The notes beneath the pieces were generated by a model, which saw nothing but the letters and a program-made list of their open reading frames with translations, did not search any database and was not told where the DNA came from. The translations under genes were made by a program, and so were the position numbers. A DNA stretch of 61,145 bases from the NCBI GenBank assembly GCA_947487165.1, contig CANKWX010000015.1:1-61145 (forward strand). Reading direction: 5' to 3'. Position 1 is the first letter of the stretch, and each line of letters starts with the position of its first letter. This DNA comes from Burkholderiales bacterium. GTDB lineage: Bacteria > Pseudomonadota > Gammaproteobacteria > Burkholderiales > Burkholderiaceae_E. Of this stretch, positions 33,467-43,200 are shown piece after piece.

Positions 33467-34549
33467 TCAGACTGGCTTGACGCGTTCGGCGGCGGCTTCG
33501 AAAGCAGCCAGCCGGCGCGTGAAGTTGATGTCATGCCGGGCGCGCGGTGCGCCGGTATCGGCCGGCGTCGGCAGTGTCTCGAAGAAGTGGCAGGCCACCC
33601 GGTGGCCCGGTGCGGTCTCTCGCAAGACCGGCTCATCCTGTCGGCATCGCTCCTGGGCATGCGCACAGCGCGTGTGAAAACGGCATCCTGTTGGCGGCTT
33701 CATGGCGCTCGGGACATCGCCGTGCAGGACGATGCGCTGGCGCTCGGCGCCCGGGTCGGGTCGCGGAATCGCCGACAGCAGCGCCTGGGTATAGGGATGA
33801 AGCGGGCGGCGGTAGAGGGATTCCTTGTCGGCGATCTCGACCAGCTTGCCGAGATACATCACCGCGACGCGGTCGCTGATGTGCTTGACCACGGCTAGGT
33901 CATGCGCGATGAACAGATAGGAAAGACCCAGCCGCTGCTGCAGATCCTGCAAAAGATTGACGACCTGAGCCTGAATCGAGACATCGAGGGCTGAGACCGG
34001 TTCATCGCACACGATCAGATCGGGGTTGACTGCCAGGGCTCGGGCGATGCCGATCCGCTGTCGCTGGCCACCCGAAAACTGATGGGGATACCGACGCGCA
34101 TGCTCGGGTAAAAGGCCAACCACCTCGAGCAGTTCACTGACCCGCTCGGCGCGCTCGGATTCGCTGCCGATTTCATGAACCTGCATCGGTTCAGTGATGA
34201 TGTCGCCCACCGTCATGCGCGGGTTCAGCGAGGCATACGGATCCTGGAAAATGATCTGCAAGTGCCGGCGCATCCGGCGCATCGCGTCATCATCGAGCTG
34301 CGCGATGTCTTTGCCCTGGAAGCGGATTTCGCCACCACTGGGTGGCATCAGCCGAAGGATCAGTCGGCCGGTGGTTGACTTGCCGCAGCCTGATTCGCCG
34401 ACCAGCGCCAGTGTCTCGCCGCGACGGATCTCGAAGCTGACATCGTCGACGGCGCGAACGTGTCCTATGGTCTTGCTCATGATCACGCCGCGTTTGAGCG
34501 GGAAGTGCTTGACCAGCCCTTGAACGCTCAGAAGGGTCTCGTCGCTCAT
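33467..34549 (-). CDS. Peptide/nickel-type ABC transporter ATP-binding protein (DppF-like)
   Basis: A 360-residue ATPase with [11 protein letters not shown] (Walker A), the signature [27 protein letters not shown] (Walker B) and the family-specific C-terminal zinc or iron-sulfur-like region [14 protein letters not shown]. It is the second ATPase of the Dpp/Opp cluster and starts inside the last codons of the first (ATGA overlap at 34546-34549). It powers uptake of a small peptide or similar solute at the inner membrane. A C-terminal tail of about 30 residues is extra. Confidence 0.94.
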   Translation of the reverse strand: MSDETLLSVQGLVKHFPLKRGVIMSKTIGHVRAVDDVSFEIRRGETLALVGESGCGKSTTGRLILRLMPPSGGEIRFQGKDIAQLDDDAMRRMRRHLQIIFQDPYASLNPRMTVGDIITEPMQVHEIGSESERAERVSELLEVVGLLPEHARRYPHQFSGGQRQRIGIARALAVNPDLIVCDEPVSALDVSIQAQVVNLLQDLQQRLGLSYLFIAHDLAVVKHISDRVAVMYLGKLVEIADKESLYRRPLHPYTQALLSAIPRPDPGAERQRIVLHGDVPSAMKPPTGCRFHTRCAHAQERCRQDEPVLRETAPGHRVACHFFETLPTPADTGAPRARHDINFTRRLAAFEAAAERVKPV

Positions 34550-35580
34550 GCCGGATCTCCCAGTGCTGATGAGCTCATCGTCGACTCGGCAGGCGTCATC
34601 GTCAGCTCGACCGGTGCTTTCCAGCAGGCGACTGTGTGCATCGATTCAAGCGTTCGCAGCGGCGGTTCATTGGCATGGCAATGCGCATCCGCAAAGGGGC
34701 AGCGTGGTGCGAACCGGCAGCCGGCCGGCTGATTCGCCGGACTCGGCACGCTGCCTTCGATGGTTGCCAGACGCGCCCGCTCGACGTCCAGACGCGGAAT
34801 CGATCCGAGCAGCCCGATGGTGTAGGGATGCTGCGGGTCGTTGAAGAGGGCCCCGACCGGTGCACTCTCGACGATCTTGCCGGCGTACATCACGATCACG
34901 TCATCGGCAAGCTCCGCGATCACGCCGAGGTCATGGGTGATGATCAGGATCGCCATGCCCAGACGCGCCTGCAGATCACGCATCAGTTCCAGGATCTGCG
35001 CCTGGATGGTGACATCAAGCGCGGTGGTCGGCTCATCGGCGATCAGCAGATCCGGCTCGCAGGCAAGCGCCATCGCGATCATCACGCGCTGGCGCATCCC
35101 GCCCGACAGGTGGTGCGGAAAGTCGTCGAGCCGCTGCGCTGCCGAAGGAATGCGCACCAGCTCGAGTACTTCGATCGCTCGCGCTCTGGCGGCCTCGGGC
35201 GACACCTCACGATGCGCACGGATGGCTTCGATGATCTGCCGTCCGATGGTGTGCACCGGATTGAGCGAGGTCATCGGCTCCTGAAACACCATCGACATGC
35301 GGCTGCCTCGCATCATGCGGCGCGCCTGAGGCGACAGGCCGAGCAGGTCCTGCCCCTCGAAGCGAATGGCATCCGCGCTCACCTTGCCGGGGGGCGACGG
35401 CACCAGTCCCATCAGCGACAGCGAGGTCACGCTCTTGCCGCATCCGGATTCGCCGACCAGCCCGACCGTGCGCCCGCGGGTCACGGTAAAGCTGATGCCG
35501 TCAACCGCCTTGAATCGCCCGCGATCGGTCTCGAACCAGGTGCGAAGGCCCTCGACCTCGAGCAGTGGTGCATCGCTCAT
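34546..35580 (-). CDS. Peptide/nickel-type ABC transporter ATP-binding protein (DppD-like)
   Basis: A 344-residue ATPase if read from the ATG at 35580; a GTG at 35601 that overlaps the stop of the binding-protein gene is an alternative. It carries [13 protein letters not shown] (Walker A), [15 protein letters not shown] (signature), [12 protein letters not shown] (Walker B) and the [14 protein letters not shown] tail typical of DppD/OppD. It overlaps the next ATPase gene by four bases. Works with the DppF-like subunit as a heterodimer. Confidence 0.94.
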   Translation of the reverse strand: MSDAPLLEVEGLRTWFETDRGRFKAVDGISFTVTRGRTVGLVGESGCGKSVTSLSLMGLVPSPPGKVSADAIRFEGQDLLGLSPQARRMMRGSRMSMVFQEPMTSLNPVHTIGRQIIEAIRAHREVSPEAARARAIEVLELVRIPSAAQRLDDFPHHLSGGMRQRVMIAMALACEPDLLIADEPTTALDVTIQAQILELMRDLQARLGMAILIITHDLGVIAELADDVIVMYAGKIVESAPVGALFNDPQHPYTIGLLGSIPRLDVERARLATIEGSVPSPANQPAGCRFAPRCPFADAHCHANEPPLRTLESMHTVACWKAPVELTMTPAESTMSSSALGDPA

Positions 35581-35597
35581 GACGTTTGATGCCTCAT

Positions 35598-37157
35598 TCA
35601 CGGTGCGATATCCAGACCTTTGTAGTAGGTGTACTGGTAGAGCATGTGTGCGCGTGCACCTTTGATCTTCTTGTTGGAGGTCTGGTACATCTTGACGTTC
35701 ATGACCGGCATCCAGAGATGATCTTTCATGACCCGCTCCTGTGCTGCGGCATAGCCCTTGGCCCGGTCGGCGTCGTTCAGTGCGGTACGCCCGAATCGGA
35801 TCGATTCGTCGGTCTGAGCGTCCTTGTAGTTCATCCGGTTGGGCACCGGGATTTGCGCCGAATCGAAATAGAAATTCATCAGTTCGCCGGCTGACAGATA
35901 AGGCACGGTGACGGTCCAGATGTCGAAGTCCTGACCGCTGAGCTTGGCAGGCATGATCGTGGAGTCAAGCGCCACGATCTTCCAGTCGACACCAATCTTG
36001 CGCATATAGCCCTGGATGGCCTCGGTCATGCGCGGGAAGTAGGTCACCTGGGGGATGTAGACGATCGGTGCGAGTTTCACACCGTCCTTGACCCGGATGC
36101 CATCCGGGCCGGGCTTCCAGCCGGCCTCATCCAACAGCTTCTTGGCCCGGTTCACATCTTCCTTGATGATGCCTTTGGTCGATGGCGCGAAATCGAGCGC
36201 TTCGGGGTCGATATAGGTGTAGGCCGGATCAGCCTGGCCCAGCATGACCGCTTTGGTGAGCTCGGCGCGGTTCAGTGCAATGCTCATCGCTTCACGTACG
36301 CGCGCGTCGGAGACCATCGGCCGATCGATCTTGAAGCCGAAATACATCAGCTGAAAATTCGGCTTGGCCTGATCGACATTGAGCATCGGGGCCTTCTTGG
36401 CCTGGTCGATGAACTGCGTCGGAAAGTGCGGTGTGATGTCGAAGCGGCCGCCCATCATGGCAGCGAGCCGGCTTGAGTCCTCCGGCACGATCTTGATCGA
36501 CATCCGCTCGAATTTCGCCGGCCCCGGGTTGGTATACATCGATGGGCCCCAGCGATAGGCGTCGTGGCGCTTGAGCACGACCTCGGTACGCGGCTGCCAC
36601 GAGACAAAGCACCATGGGCCGGTGCCATCGAGCCCCTTGATGCCGTAGTCCTTGCCGAGCTGATCGACGCTCTCCTTGTTGTGGATCGCGTTGTTGAACA
36701 TCGTGAGCTGAACGAGCAGATCCGAATAGGGTTCGGTCATCTCGTAGGACACGGTGTAGGGGTCGATTGCTTTGAGCTCCTTGAGCTTGCCTGCGCGCCA
36801 GGTAAAGGGTCCTTTGACCTCGCGCTGGCGGTTGAAGCTGTAGACGACATCGGCGGAGGTGAATTTCTTGCCGCTGCAGAACTGCACGTCGTCTCGCAGC
36901 TTGAAGGTATAGGTTTTGCCGTCCGGACTGACGGTCCAGGATTTGGCCAGCAGCGGCAGGGCGGTCTTGCCGTCCCAGTCGAGGGCCACAAGGGTGTCCT
37001 GCACGAGATGGATCACATCCGAGCTCGGTGACCAGGTGGTGCGGTGTCCGTCGAAGTGGGGCGCATCGAGCGCCTTCATGTAGTTGAGCGTTTGCCCCTG
37101 AGCCAGTGATGCTGCAAGGCAAAGCGACAGGCCAGAGGCCATCATCAGTGTCTTCAT
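35598..37157 (-). CDS. ABC transporter family-5 substrate-binding protein (DppA/OppA-like)
   Basis: A 519-residue exported protein, read from the ATG at 37157 (signal [11 protein letters not shown]); the frame opens at 37253. Family-5 features: [44 protein letters not shown] and [13 protein letters not shown]. It captures a small peptide or similar ligand in the periplasm for the permeases encoded just upstream. It follows the second permease gene by 55 bases and is followed by the two ATPase genes. Ligand unknown. Confidence 0.94.
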   Translation of the reverse strand: MKTLMMASGLSLCLAASLAQGQTLNYMKALDAPHFDGHRTTWSPSSDVIHLVQDTLVALDWDGKTALPLLAKSWTVSPDGKTYTFKLRDDVQFCSGKKFTSADVVYSFNRQREVKGPFTWRAGKLKELKAIDPYTVSYEMTEPYSDLLVQLTMFNNAIHNKESVDQLGKDYGIKGLDGTGPWCFVSWQPRTEVVLKRHDAYRWGPSMYTNPGPAKFERMSIKIVPEDSSRLAAMMGGRFDITPHFPTQFIDQAKKAPMLNVDQAKPNFQLMYFGFKIDRPMVSDARVREAMSIALNRAELTKAVMLGQADPAYTYIDPEALDFAPSTKGIIKEDVNRAKKLLDEAGWKPGPDGIRVKDGVKLAPIVYIPQVTYFPRMTEAIQGYMRKIGVDWKIVALDSTIMPAKLSGQDFDIWTVTVPYLSAGELMNFYFDSAQIPVPNRMNYKDAQTDESIRFGRTALNDADRAKGYAAAQERVMKDHLWMPVMNVKMYQTSNKKIKGARAHMLYQYTYYKGLDIAP

Positions 37158-37212
37158 GCTCGTCTCCAGGTCGTTGTTATCGTCTGAGGGTGAAACTGCT
37201 TTACATCTAAAA

Positions 37213-38085
37213 TTACTGCTGAAGTCTGGGATCCAGAACGTCACGCACTGCATCGCCCAGCAAATTCGCCGCCAGCACGATCAGCAGGATCACCAGGCTC
37301 GGAATGGTTGCAATATGCGGTGCCATGAACAGGAAGTCGCGACCCTGCGCCGCCATCATGCCGAGTTCAGCTTCGGGCGGCTGTGCGCCCATGCCCAGAA
37401 AACCGAGCGCCGATCCCACCAGGATCACCTGGCCGAATCGCAGGGTGAGAAACACCGAGATGGTCGAAATGCAGTTGAGCGTCAGATAGCGCCAGATCAG
37501 CGCCCCATTCGAGACACCGACCGCCCGGCCTGCCTCCATGAATTCCTGGCCCATGATGCCGATGGCCGAGCCGCGGGCGACCCGGGCGACATCGGGCACG
37601 GTCGAGACCACCAGCGCAATGATCACCGACTCGATGCCGGGACCAACGATAGCCGCAACGGACAGACCGATCAGGATGGCGGGGAAGGCCAGCATGATGT
37701 CGACCAGCCGCATGATCCAGGGGTCGAGACGCCGGTAGAAGGCCGAGGCGATTCCCAGCGCGCCGCCCAGCGCACCGCCTGCCAGCACACCGGCCAGAGC
37801 CATGACCAGGGTGTTGCGCGATCCGTAGAGCACCCGGCTGAAGATGTCTCGGCCGGTATTGTCGGTGCCGAACCAGTGCTCACCGTCGGGCGCCTGCATC
37901 GGCTTGGACAGGTCGGTGTAGTAGGGGTCATACGGCGCGATCAGGGGCGCAAAGAGCGCTGCCAGCGCAATCGTGACCAGCACGATTGCTGCGGTCAGGG
38001 CCACCTTGTCGCGAGCAAGCCGCGAAAGCACGCTGTTGCGTCGCTCGATGCCCGATGGCGATGCGGTGATGGCCGGGCTGCTCAT
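37213..38085 (-). CDS. ABC transporter permease (DppC-like)
   Basis: A 290-residue membrane protein, read from the ATG at 38085 that overlaps the stop of the DppB-like gene (ATGA). The frame runs on to 38547 but that part is a shadow of dppB. It has an N-terminal TM segment (VALTAAIVLVTIALAALFAPL), the signature HWFGTDNTGRDIFSRVLYGSRN, and the EAA loop (EFMEAGRAVGVSN). It forms the channel with the DppB-like permease. Confidence 0.94.
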   Translation of the reverse strand: MSSPAITASPSGIERRNSVLSRLARDKVALTAAIVLVTIALAALFAPLIAPYDPYYTDLSKPMQAPDGEHWFGTDNTGRDIFSRVLYGSRNTLVMALAGVLAGGALGGALGIASAFYRRLDPWIMRLVDIMLAFPAILIGLSVAAIVGPGIESVIIALVVSTVPDVARVARGSAIGIMGQEFMEAGRAVGVSNGALIWRYLTLNCISTISVFLTLRFGQVILVGSALGFLGMGAQPPEAELGMMAAQGRDFLFMAPHIATIPSLVILLIVLAANLLGDAVRDVLDPRLQQ

Positions 38086-39020
38086 GCGCGTTGCACCCGT
38101 GGATCGAGGTAGACGTAGAGCACGTCGACCAGCAGGTTGATCGAAAGAAAGGCGATCGCAAGGATCATGATGGCGCCTTGTGCCGTCGGAAAGTCGCTCG
38201 AGATGATGGCGCCTACCGCGAGTCGACCCACGCCGGGCCAGGAGAACATGGTCTCGGTGACGACCGCACCGCCCAGCAGGAAAGCGGCCTGCAGCCCGAT
38301 CAGCGTGACCACCGGTATCAGCGCATTGCGCAGCGCATGGTGAATGATCACCACCGATTCGCGCAGGCCCTTGGCGCGCGCAGTACGAACGAAATCGGCA
38401 CCCAGCACCTCCAGCACCGCGGTTCGTGTGAGGCGCGCGATCGGACCGATCAGCACGCAGCCCAAGGTCAGCGCCGGCAGGATCAGGCTCGGCAGACCAC
38501 CATCCCAGACCGGGCCGGTGCGGCCGGTAAAGGGCAGCAGATCCCACTTGTAGCCGACATACTGGATCAGCAGCAGGCCGATGAAGAACACCGGCATCGA
38601 GACGCCGGCCACCGAGATCGCCATGATCAGCCGGTCGGTGAGGGTGCCACGTCTGACAGCGGCGATCGTGCCCAGCAGCAGGCCGATTGGCACCGCAAGC
38701 AGCATCGCCCCGACCATGAGTTCGACCGTCGGCCCGACGGTTTCGGCCAACTCCTCACCGACCGACTTGTTCGAGATGATTGAGCGGCCGAGATCACCTC
38801 GGGAGAGCCTGCCGATGTACTCGGCGAACTGGTAGGCGATCGGGCGATCAAGGCCGAGTTCGGCGCGGACTGCGGCAACTTCTTCAGGCTTGGCATCAGG
38901 ACCGGCAATGATTCGGGCAGGGTCGCTCGGCACCACCTGCAGCAGGCAGAAACACAGAAACAGCACGCCCAGCAGTGCCGGTAGCGATACCAGCAGTCGT
39001 CTGATGATCACCGGACCCAT
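38082..39020 (-). CDS. ABC transporter permease (DppB-like)
   Basis: A 312-residue permease with MGPVIIRRLLVSLPALLGV at the start, the periplasmic LGLDRPIAYQFAEYIGRLSRGDLG typical of DppB, and the EAA loop DFVRTARAKGLRE. About six membrane helices. It is the first permease of the cluster; the GST-like gene precedes it by 30 bases, so both may share a promoter. Order B-C-binding protein-D-F is uncommon only in having the binding protein in the middle. Confidence 0.94.
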   Translation of the reverse strand: MGPVIIRRLLVSLPALLGVLFLCFCLLQVVPSDPARIIAGPDAKPEEVAAVRAELGLDRPIAYQFAEYIGRLSRGDLGRSIISNKSVGEELAETVGPTVELMVGAMLLAVPIGLLLGTIAAVRRGTLTDRLIMAISVAGVSMPVFFIGLLLIQYVGYKWDLLPFTGRTGPVWDGGLPSLILPALTLGCVLIGPIARLTRTAVLEVLGADFVRTARAKGLRESVVIIHHALRNALIPVVTLIGLQAAFLLGGAVVTETMFSWPGVGRLAVGAIISSDFPTAQGAIMILAIAFLSINLLVDVLYVYLDPRVQRA

Positions 39021-39050
39021 GGTCTGCCCCTGTGTTGGATTGGCTGCATC

Positions 39051-40100
39051 TCAGCCGAAAATCGGCTCGCAGCCGGTACCGGCGATGAGTCGATCGAAGT
39101 GCTCGCGCTGGACCGGCGAAAGCGCCGCATGGTCGCGTCGCAGCCAGGCCAGACACTTGCCCTGATAGACGAAGGGATCCTGCACCCACTGGCTGCCGTC
39201 AATGGTGGCTTGCACCTGCTTGTCGCCGGCTTTGAGCGCCGCAGCATTGGCCAGCAGCAGGGGCGGATAGACGCGCCCGATTTCGCGCAATATCCGCATC
39301 AGCGAGTCCGGCAATGCCCGGGTGTCGAACCAGTCGGACTCGGTGGGCTCCACGCCCGAGAGATCATCGACCAGGCCAGTCCAGCCATAGACCCGTGGTG
39401 CGCGTGCCACCGTCACGGCCATGGATGTCGGATCGAAATGGGCGAGCTGCGTGAGTTGGCCGTAGATGCCGAAATCGCCGGTCCCTGGCCGCTTCCCAAG
39501 CAGATAGCGATGGCTGCGAAGATGGTCTTCCAGGGCATCGAGGAAGCGTTCGTAGCTCGATTCGATGACACGCGCGGTCGTCGGATTGGAGCCCACGTAG
39601 CGAAGGCGTGCGATCTGACGATCGCTGATCATCCGGTTGTTGGCAGCAAGCGTGGCGTCGTCCTGTGGCTCACGCGCCCAGACCGGCAGGACACTGCCCG
39701 CTTTGCTGATGTCGGCCTCATAAGCCCAGCGATAGTGAAACATCGCCTTGGTCAGCCACTCATCGGCATAGTCTTCGATCAGGGCATCGATGAGTGCCAG
39801 CACCGGGTCGCCCGGCACGGCATGACGACCTTTGTAGTCGGCCTCGAAGCGCCGGATCAGCGGCGTGGAGTCGGTGACAGCCTGCACCACGCCATCGGCA
39901 TCCGGCAGATAGAAGGTTGGCAGCATGCGCACCTTCGGTTCGGGGCGTCCGTTGGGGGCGGTCTGGGTATGGGATCCGAGGATCAGCCGATAGGGGATGT
40001 GCCGATAGCGCAGCACGGCCAGCATCTTGCGGGTATACGGGGAACCTGGAACCCCCATCAGCGAGATGGGCGCAGCGCTCTGTGCGGCCTGTGTGGTCAT
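39051..40100 (-). CDS. Glutathione S-transferase-like protein, 349 residues
   Basis: The ATG at 40100 starts MTTQAAQSAAPISLMGVPGSPYTRKML, a thioredoxin-like GST N-domain with SPYTRK at the active site, and ADGVVQAVTDSTPLI as the glutathione site. The C-domain (YLLGKRPGTGDFGIYGQL) is longer than in standard GSTs, so the protein belongs to the larger GST-like group. The frame runs upstream but without similarity. It is 30 bases before the ABC permease genes. Substrate unknown. Confidence 0.85.
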   Translation of the reverse strand: MTTQAAQSAAPISLMGVPGSPYTRKMLAVLRYRHIPYRLILGSHTQTAPNGRPEPKVRMLPTFYLPDADGVVQAVTDSTPLIRRFEADYKGRHAVPGDPVLALIDALIEDYADEWLTKAMFHYRWAYEADISKAGSVLPVWAREPQDDATLAANNRMISDRQIARLRYVGSNPTTARVIESSYERFLDALEDHLRSHRYLLGKRPGTGDFGIYGQLTQLAHFDPTSMAVTVARAPRVYGWTGLVDDLSGVEPTESDWFDTRALPDSLMRILREIGRVYPPLLLANAAALKAGDKQVQATIDGSQWVQDPFVYQGKCLAWLRRDHAALSPVQREHFDRLIAGTGCEPIFG

Positions 40101-40174
40101 GAAGTCTCCGGACTTTCTTTGCGTCTTCGAGGACGCTTTAACGACACCATAAGCGTCCGCGGCCTGTTTGACCA

Positions 40175-40197
40175 GCCACCCGACGAAATCGGGTGGC
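40175..40197. other. Stem-loop in the divergent GST/amidohydrolase region
   Basis: GCCACCCGA, five-base loop CGAAA, TCGGGTGGC: a perfect nine-base-pair hairpin with no following T run, so not a classical intrinsic terminator. It lies in the 266-base region between two divergent genes, so it could be a regulator site or an RNA structure in the 5' leader of either transcript. Confidence 0.5.
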
Positions 40198-40366
40198 CCG
40201 AAAACCCGTCCGCGGCATTTGACCGGCGCCCGCCGACGCGATAAGACTTGACCGCGAGCCTGCAAAGACGGCTCTCGACCCGGCATCGATGGCTCGGGCA
40301 GTTGACGATGTGTGAAAGCGGCTTGCCGGTCGGCCAGCTGTATCAGAATCTCAGGGGGCTCTGGCC

Positions 40367-41410
40367 ATGAACGAAGACAAGAACAAATCCGCCATCGGCA
40401 GCACACTTCCGCCAGACGCCGCATGGCTCGCCAGGCAGGAGCCCGAGGCCATCATCGAACCCGATCTGCCGATCGTCGATCCGCATCACCATCTCTGGGA
40501 CCGAGCCAACCATCGCTACCTGCTTGATGAACTGCTGGCTGATACCGGTTCGGGGCACAGGGTTGAGGCGACGGTTTTTGTGGAATGCACCGCGTTTTAT
40601 CGCGCCACCGGACCGGCAGAGATGCGCCCGGTTGGTGAGGCCGAGTTCGTCAACGGCGTGGCCGCCATGTCGGCGAGCGGCTTTTATGGCCCGATGCAGG
40701 CGTGTGCCGGCATCGTGGGTCATGCCGATCTGCTGCGCGGTGCAGCGGCCAGACCGGTGCTGCAGGCGCTGATTGCGGCCGGCAACGGGCGCTTCCGCGG
40801 TATCCGTCATGCTGCAGGTTGGGATGCCAGCAAGGACATCCGCAACAGCCATACCAATCCGCCGCAGGGACTCTATGGGCGCGCCGACTTTCGCGAGGGT
40901 TTTGCCCAGCTTGCGCCGCTCGGTCTGTCGTTCGAGGCCTGGCAGTACCACACACAGTTGCCCGAGGTGATCGATCTGGCCCGTGCCTTTCCGTCGACAT
41001 CGATCATCCTGAATCATGTCGGTGGCCCGCTCGGCGTGGGGCCCTATGCCGGGCGCAAAGACGACACCTATGCGTTCTGGAAACGACATATCGTCGAATT
41101 GGCCGCTTGCCCCAATGTCACGGTGAAACTCGGCGGCCTGGGCATGCGAATCGGCATGGTCGATTTTCGGGTTCGCGAAACCCCACCGACCTCGTCGCAG
41201 ATCGCCGAGGCCTGGCAGCCCTGGGTCGAGCCCTGCATCGAGGCTTACGGTGCGTCGCGCTGCATGTTCGAGAGCAATTTTCCGGTCGACAACTACACCG
41301 CAAGCTATGCGGTGCTCTGGAACGCCTTCAAGCGTCTGGCGCAGGGCGCTACGCCCGCCGAGAAGTCGGCGCTGTTTTCCGGCACGGCCAGACGCGTTTA
41401 TCGACTGTAG
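40367..41410 (+). CDS. Amidohydrolase-family hydrolase (2-pyrone-4,6-dicarboxylate hydrolase-like)
   Basis: A 347-residue enzyme of the Amidohydro_2 family. The metal motif DPHHHLWDRANHRY lies near residue 40; later motifs are FVECTAFYR, RGIRHAAGWD, ILNHVGGPLG and the closing CMFESNFPVDNY with the catalytic Asp. These enzymes hydrolyse lactones or decarboxylate aromatic acids. The ATG follows AGGGGGCTCTGGCC. The neighbouring medium-chain dehydrogenase lies 91 bases downstream. Confidence 0.9.
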   Translation: MNEDKNKSAIGSTLPPDAAWLARQEPEAIIEPDLPIVDPHHHLWDRANHRYLLDELLADTGSGHRVEATVFVECTAFYRATGPAEMRPVGEAEFVNGVAAMSASGFYGPMQACAGIVGHADLLRGAAARPVLQALIAAGNGRFRGIRHAAGWDASKDIRNSHTNPPQGLYGRADFREGFAQLAPLGLSFEAWQYHTQLPEVIDLARAFPSTSIILNHVGGPLGVGPYAGRKDDTYAFWKRHIVELAACPNVTVKLGGLGMRIGMVDFRVRETPPTSSQIAEAWQPWVEPCIEAYGASRCMFESNFPVDNYTASYAVLWNAFKRLAQGATPAEKSALFSGTARRVYRL

Positions 41411-41501
41411 TGCAGTGCCTCATTTGGACACGTCATTAATTCGACTTGATGGGCTTTGATACGATGCGGCCATCCCACACAGACCAGGACAGGAGACGGC
41501 C

Positions 41502-42641
41502 ATGTCGCAATCAACCCCCCGCACCGGACTTTCACTTCGATCGCTGATCAAGGCCAGTGGTGAGCTTGAGTTGTCGCTGGTCGACGCCGAGGTCGCAGCG
41601 CCCGGGTCGCAGGATGTGCTGATCCGCATCGAGGCTTCGCCGATCAATCCTTCCGATCTCGGCCTGCTGTTTGGTGCTGCCGACATGACGACTGCCCGCG
41701 CCGGCGGCAGCGAGTCGCATCCCGTTGTTACAGCAAGCGTGTCCGAGCGTCTGATGAAATCGATGGCGGGTCGCCTCGATCAGGCCATGCCGGTTGGCAA
41801 TGAAGGTTCCGGCGTGGTGGTGGAGGCAGGTGATTCGCCCGAGGCACAGGCATTGCTCGGGCGCACGGTCGCTGTGATGGGCGGCGCGATGTATTCGCAG
41901 TACCGCACGGTCAGGGCCAATCAGTGCCTGGTGCTGCCCGAAGGCACCAAGCCTGCCGAGGCGGCATCGTGCTTCGTCAATCCGCTCACCGCACTCGGCA
42001 TGGTCGAGACCATGCGTCTTGAAGGCCATACCGCACTGGTCCATACCGCTGCGGCCTCCAACCTGGGTCAGATGCTCAACAAGATCTGCCTCAAGGACGG
42101 CATCGCGCTGGTCAATATCGTGCGCTCAAGCGAGCAGGCGCAATTGCTGAAGTCGATCGGCGCCAAACATGTGTGCGACAGCACGGCCGCCACTTTTGCC
42201 GACGACCTCACGCAGGCGCTGGTCGAGACCGGTGCCACGATCGCCTTTGATGCAATCGGCGGTGGCAGGTTGGCCAGTCAGATCCTCACCTGCATGGAAG
42301 CTGCGCTCAACAAGACCGCCAAGGAATACAGCCGCTACGGCTCGACCACGCACAAGCAGGTCTACATCTATGGCGGTCTGGATATCGGCCCGACCGAGAT
42401 CAACCGCAATGTCGGCATGTACTGGGGGATTGGCGGTTGGCTGCTCACCAAGTTCCTGGTGCGCATCGGTTCGCCGGCAGCCGCGGCCTTGCGTGCCCGC
42501 GTTGCCGCCGAATTGAAGACCACTTTCGCCAGCAGCTATGCCAAGGAAATCTCGCTGCGTGAGGCACTCAGCGTCGATGCGATTGCGGTTTACAACAAGC
42601 GCTCGACCGGCGCGAAATATCTGATCAACCCTTCGCGCTGA
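41502..42641 (+). CDS. Medium-chain (zinc-type) dehydrogenase/quinone oxidoreductase
   Basis: A 379-residue protein of the MDR superfamily: VLIRIEASPINPSDLG, GNEGSGVVVEAG, a Rossmann domain with ALVHTAAASNLGQML, and VRSSEQAQLLKSIGAKHV. There is no structural-zinc cysteine set, so it is of the NADPH-dependent quinone/enone reductase kind. AGGAGACGGCC precedes the ATG. Substrate unknown. Confidence 0.92.
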   Translation: MSQSTPRTGLSLRSLIKASGELELSLVDAEVAAPGSQDVLIRIEASPINPSDLGLLFGAADMTTARAGGSESHPVVTASVSERLMKSMAGRLDQAMPVGNEGSGVVVEAGDSPEAQALLGRTVAVMGGAMYSQYRTVRANQCLVLPEGTKPAEAASCFVNPLTALGMVETMRLEGHTALVHTAAASNLGQMLNKICLKDGIALVNIVRSSEQAQLLKSIGAKHVCDSTAATFADDLTQALVETGATIAFDAIGGGRLASQILTCMEAALNKTAKEYSRYGSTTHKQVYIYGGLDIGPTEINRNVGMYWGIGGWLLTKFLVRIGSPAAAALRARVAAELKTTFASSYAKEISLREALSVDAIAVYNKRSTGAKYLINPSR

Positions 42642-42674
42642 TTTGCAGCGCGCAACCGCTGCGCGTGCACTCTG

Positions 42675-42776
42675 ATGACTGACAGCATGGCTGCGGCAAT
42701 CGCTGCTCTGAAGACCGACATCAGGGTGCCCGACATGGCCTCACTGGCCGATCTGATGGACTGCGTCGGGGTCTGA
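42675..42776 (+). CDS. Possible very short protein (33 residues) or gene remnant
   Basis: An ATG at 42675 opens a 33-codon frame, MTDSMAAAIAALKTD then IRVPDMASLADLMDCVGV, ending in TGA at 42774. The sequence is amphipathic, unlike random GC-rich frames, but no ribosome-binding site stands out and no homologue is recognised. It could be a real micro-protein or a decayed end of a larger gene. Confidence 0.2.
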   Translation: MTDSMAAAIAALKTDIRVPDMASLADLMDCVGV

Positions 42777-42791
42777 GTCGGCGCCGAGAAT

Positions 42792-43145
42792 TCAGGCCAT
42801 TTTGACGGCGGTTCCGCTGACGGCGACCATCATCATGCCGTTTTCCTGGCCGAGCACTTCATAGTCGAAGTCGATCCCGACGACGCCGTTTGCTCCCATT
42901 TCGCGAGCAGCTTCGATCATGTCCTGCATTGCGGCGTCGCGCGCGCCCGAGAGTGCGCGTTCATAGCCGCCCGCGCGACCGCCGACCACATCGCGGACCG
43001 AGGAAAACAGATCGCGAAAGATGTTCGCCCCGATGATGGCCTCGCCGTTGACGACGCCCAGCATCTGCGCAATGCGAGCGCCGTCAGACTGTGGGACGAC
43101 GGTCGAGAGAAAAAAACCGGGTTCGGATTTTGAAAACCAGCCCAT
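42792..43145 (-). CDS. YbjQ-family (UPF0145) protein
   Basis: A 117-residue protein from the ATG at 43145 (MGWFSKSEPG); the frame starts at 43181. It shows the YbjQ signature GEAIIGANIFRDLFSSVRDVVGGR and ARDAAMQDMIEAAREMGANGVVGIDFDYEVLG. The family forms a pentameric, heavy-metal-binding-like fold of unknown role. No partner gene is clear; the MscS gene lies next upstream on the same strand. Confidence 0.9.
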   Translation of the reverse strand: MGWFSKSEPGFFLSTVVPQSDGARIAQMLGVVNGEAIIGANIFRDLFSSVRDVVGGRAGGYERALSGARDAAMQDMIEAAREMGANGVVGIDFDYEVLGQENGMMMVAVSGTAVKMA

Positions 43146-43200
43146 GGTCAACTCCTGCAAGTGTGTTGGAAGACAAAGCATAGCGGGGCTGCGCCCGCAA

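Noticed and set aside
37213-38547. Upstream extension of the DppC-like permease to 444 residues
   Set aside because: The extra 154 residues are an out-of-frame reading of the DppB-like gene; the ATGA overlap at 38082-38085 marks the true start.
40175-40197. Stem-loop as an intrinsic terminator
   Set aside because: No T run follows and it lies between divergent genes, where no transcript needs to end.
39099-40244. 381-codon plus-strand frame opposite the GST-like gene
   Set aside because: No recognisable domain; the minus strand carries GST motifs and a coherent operon context.
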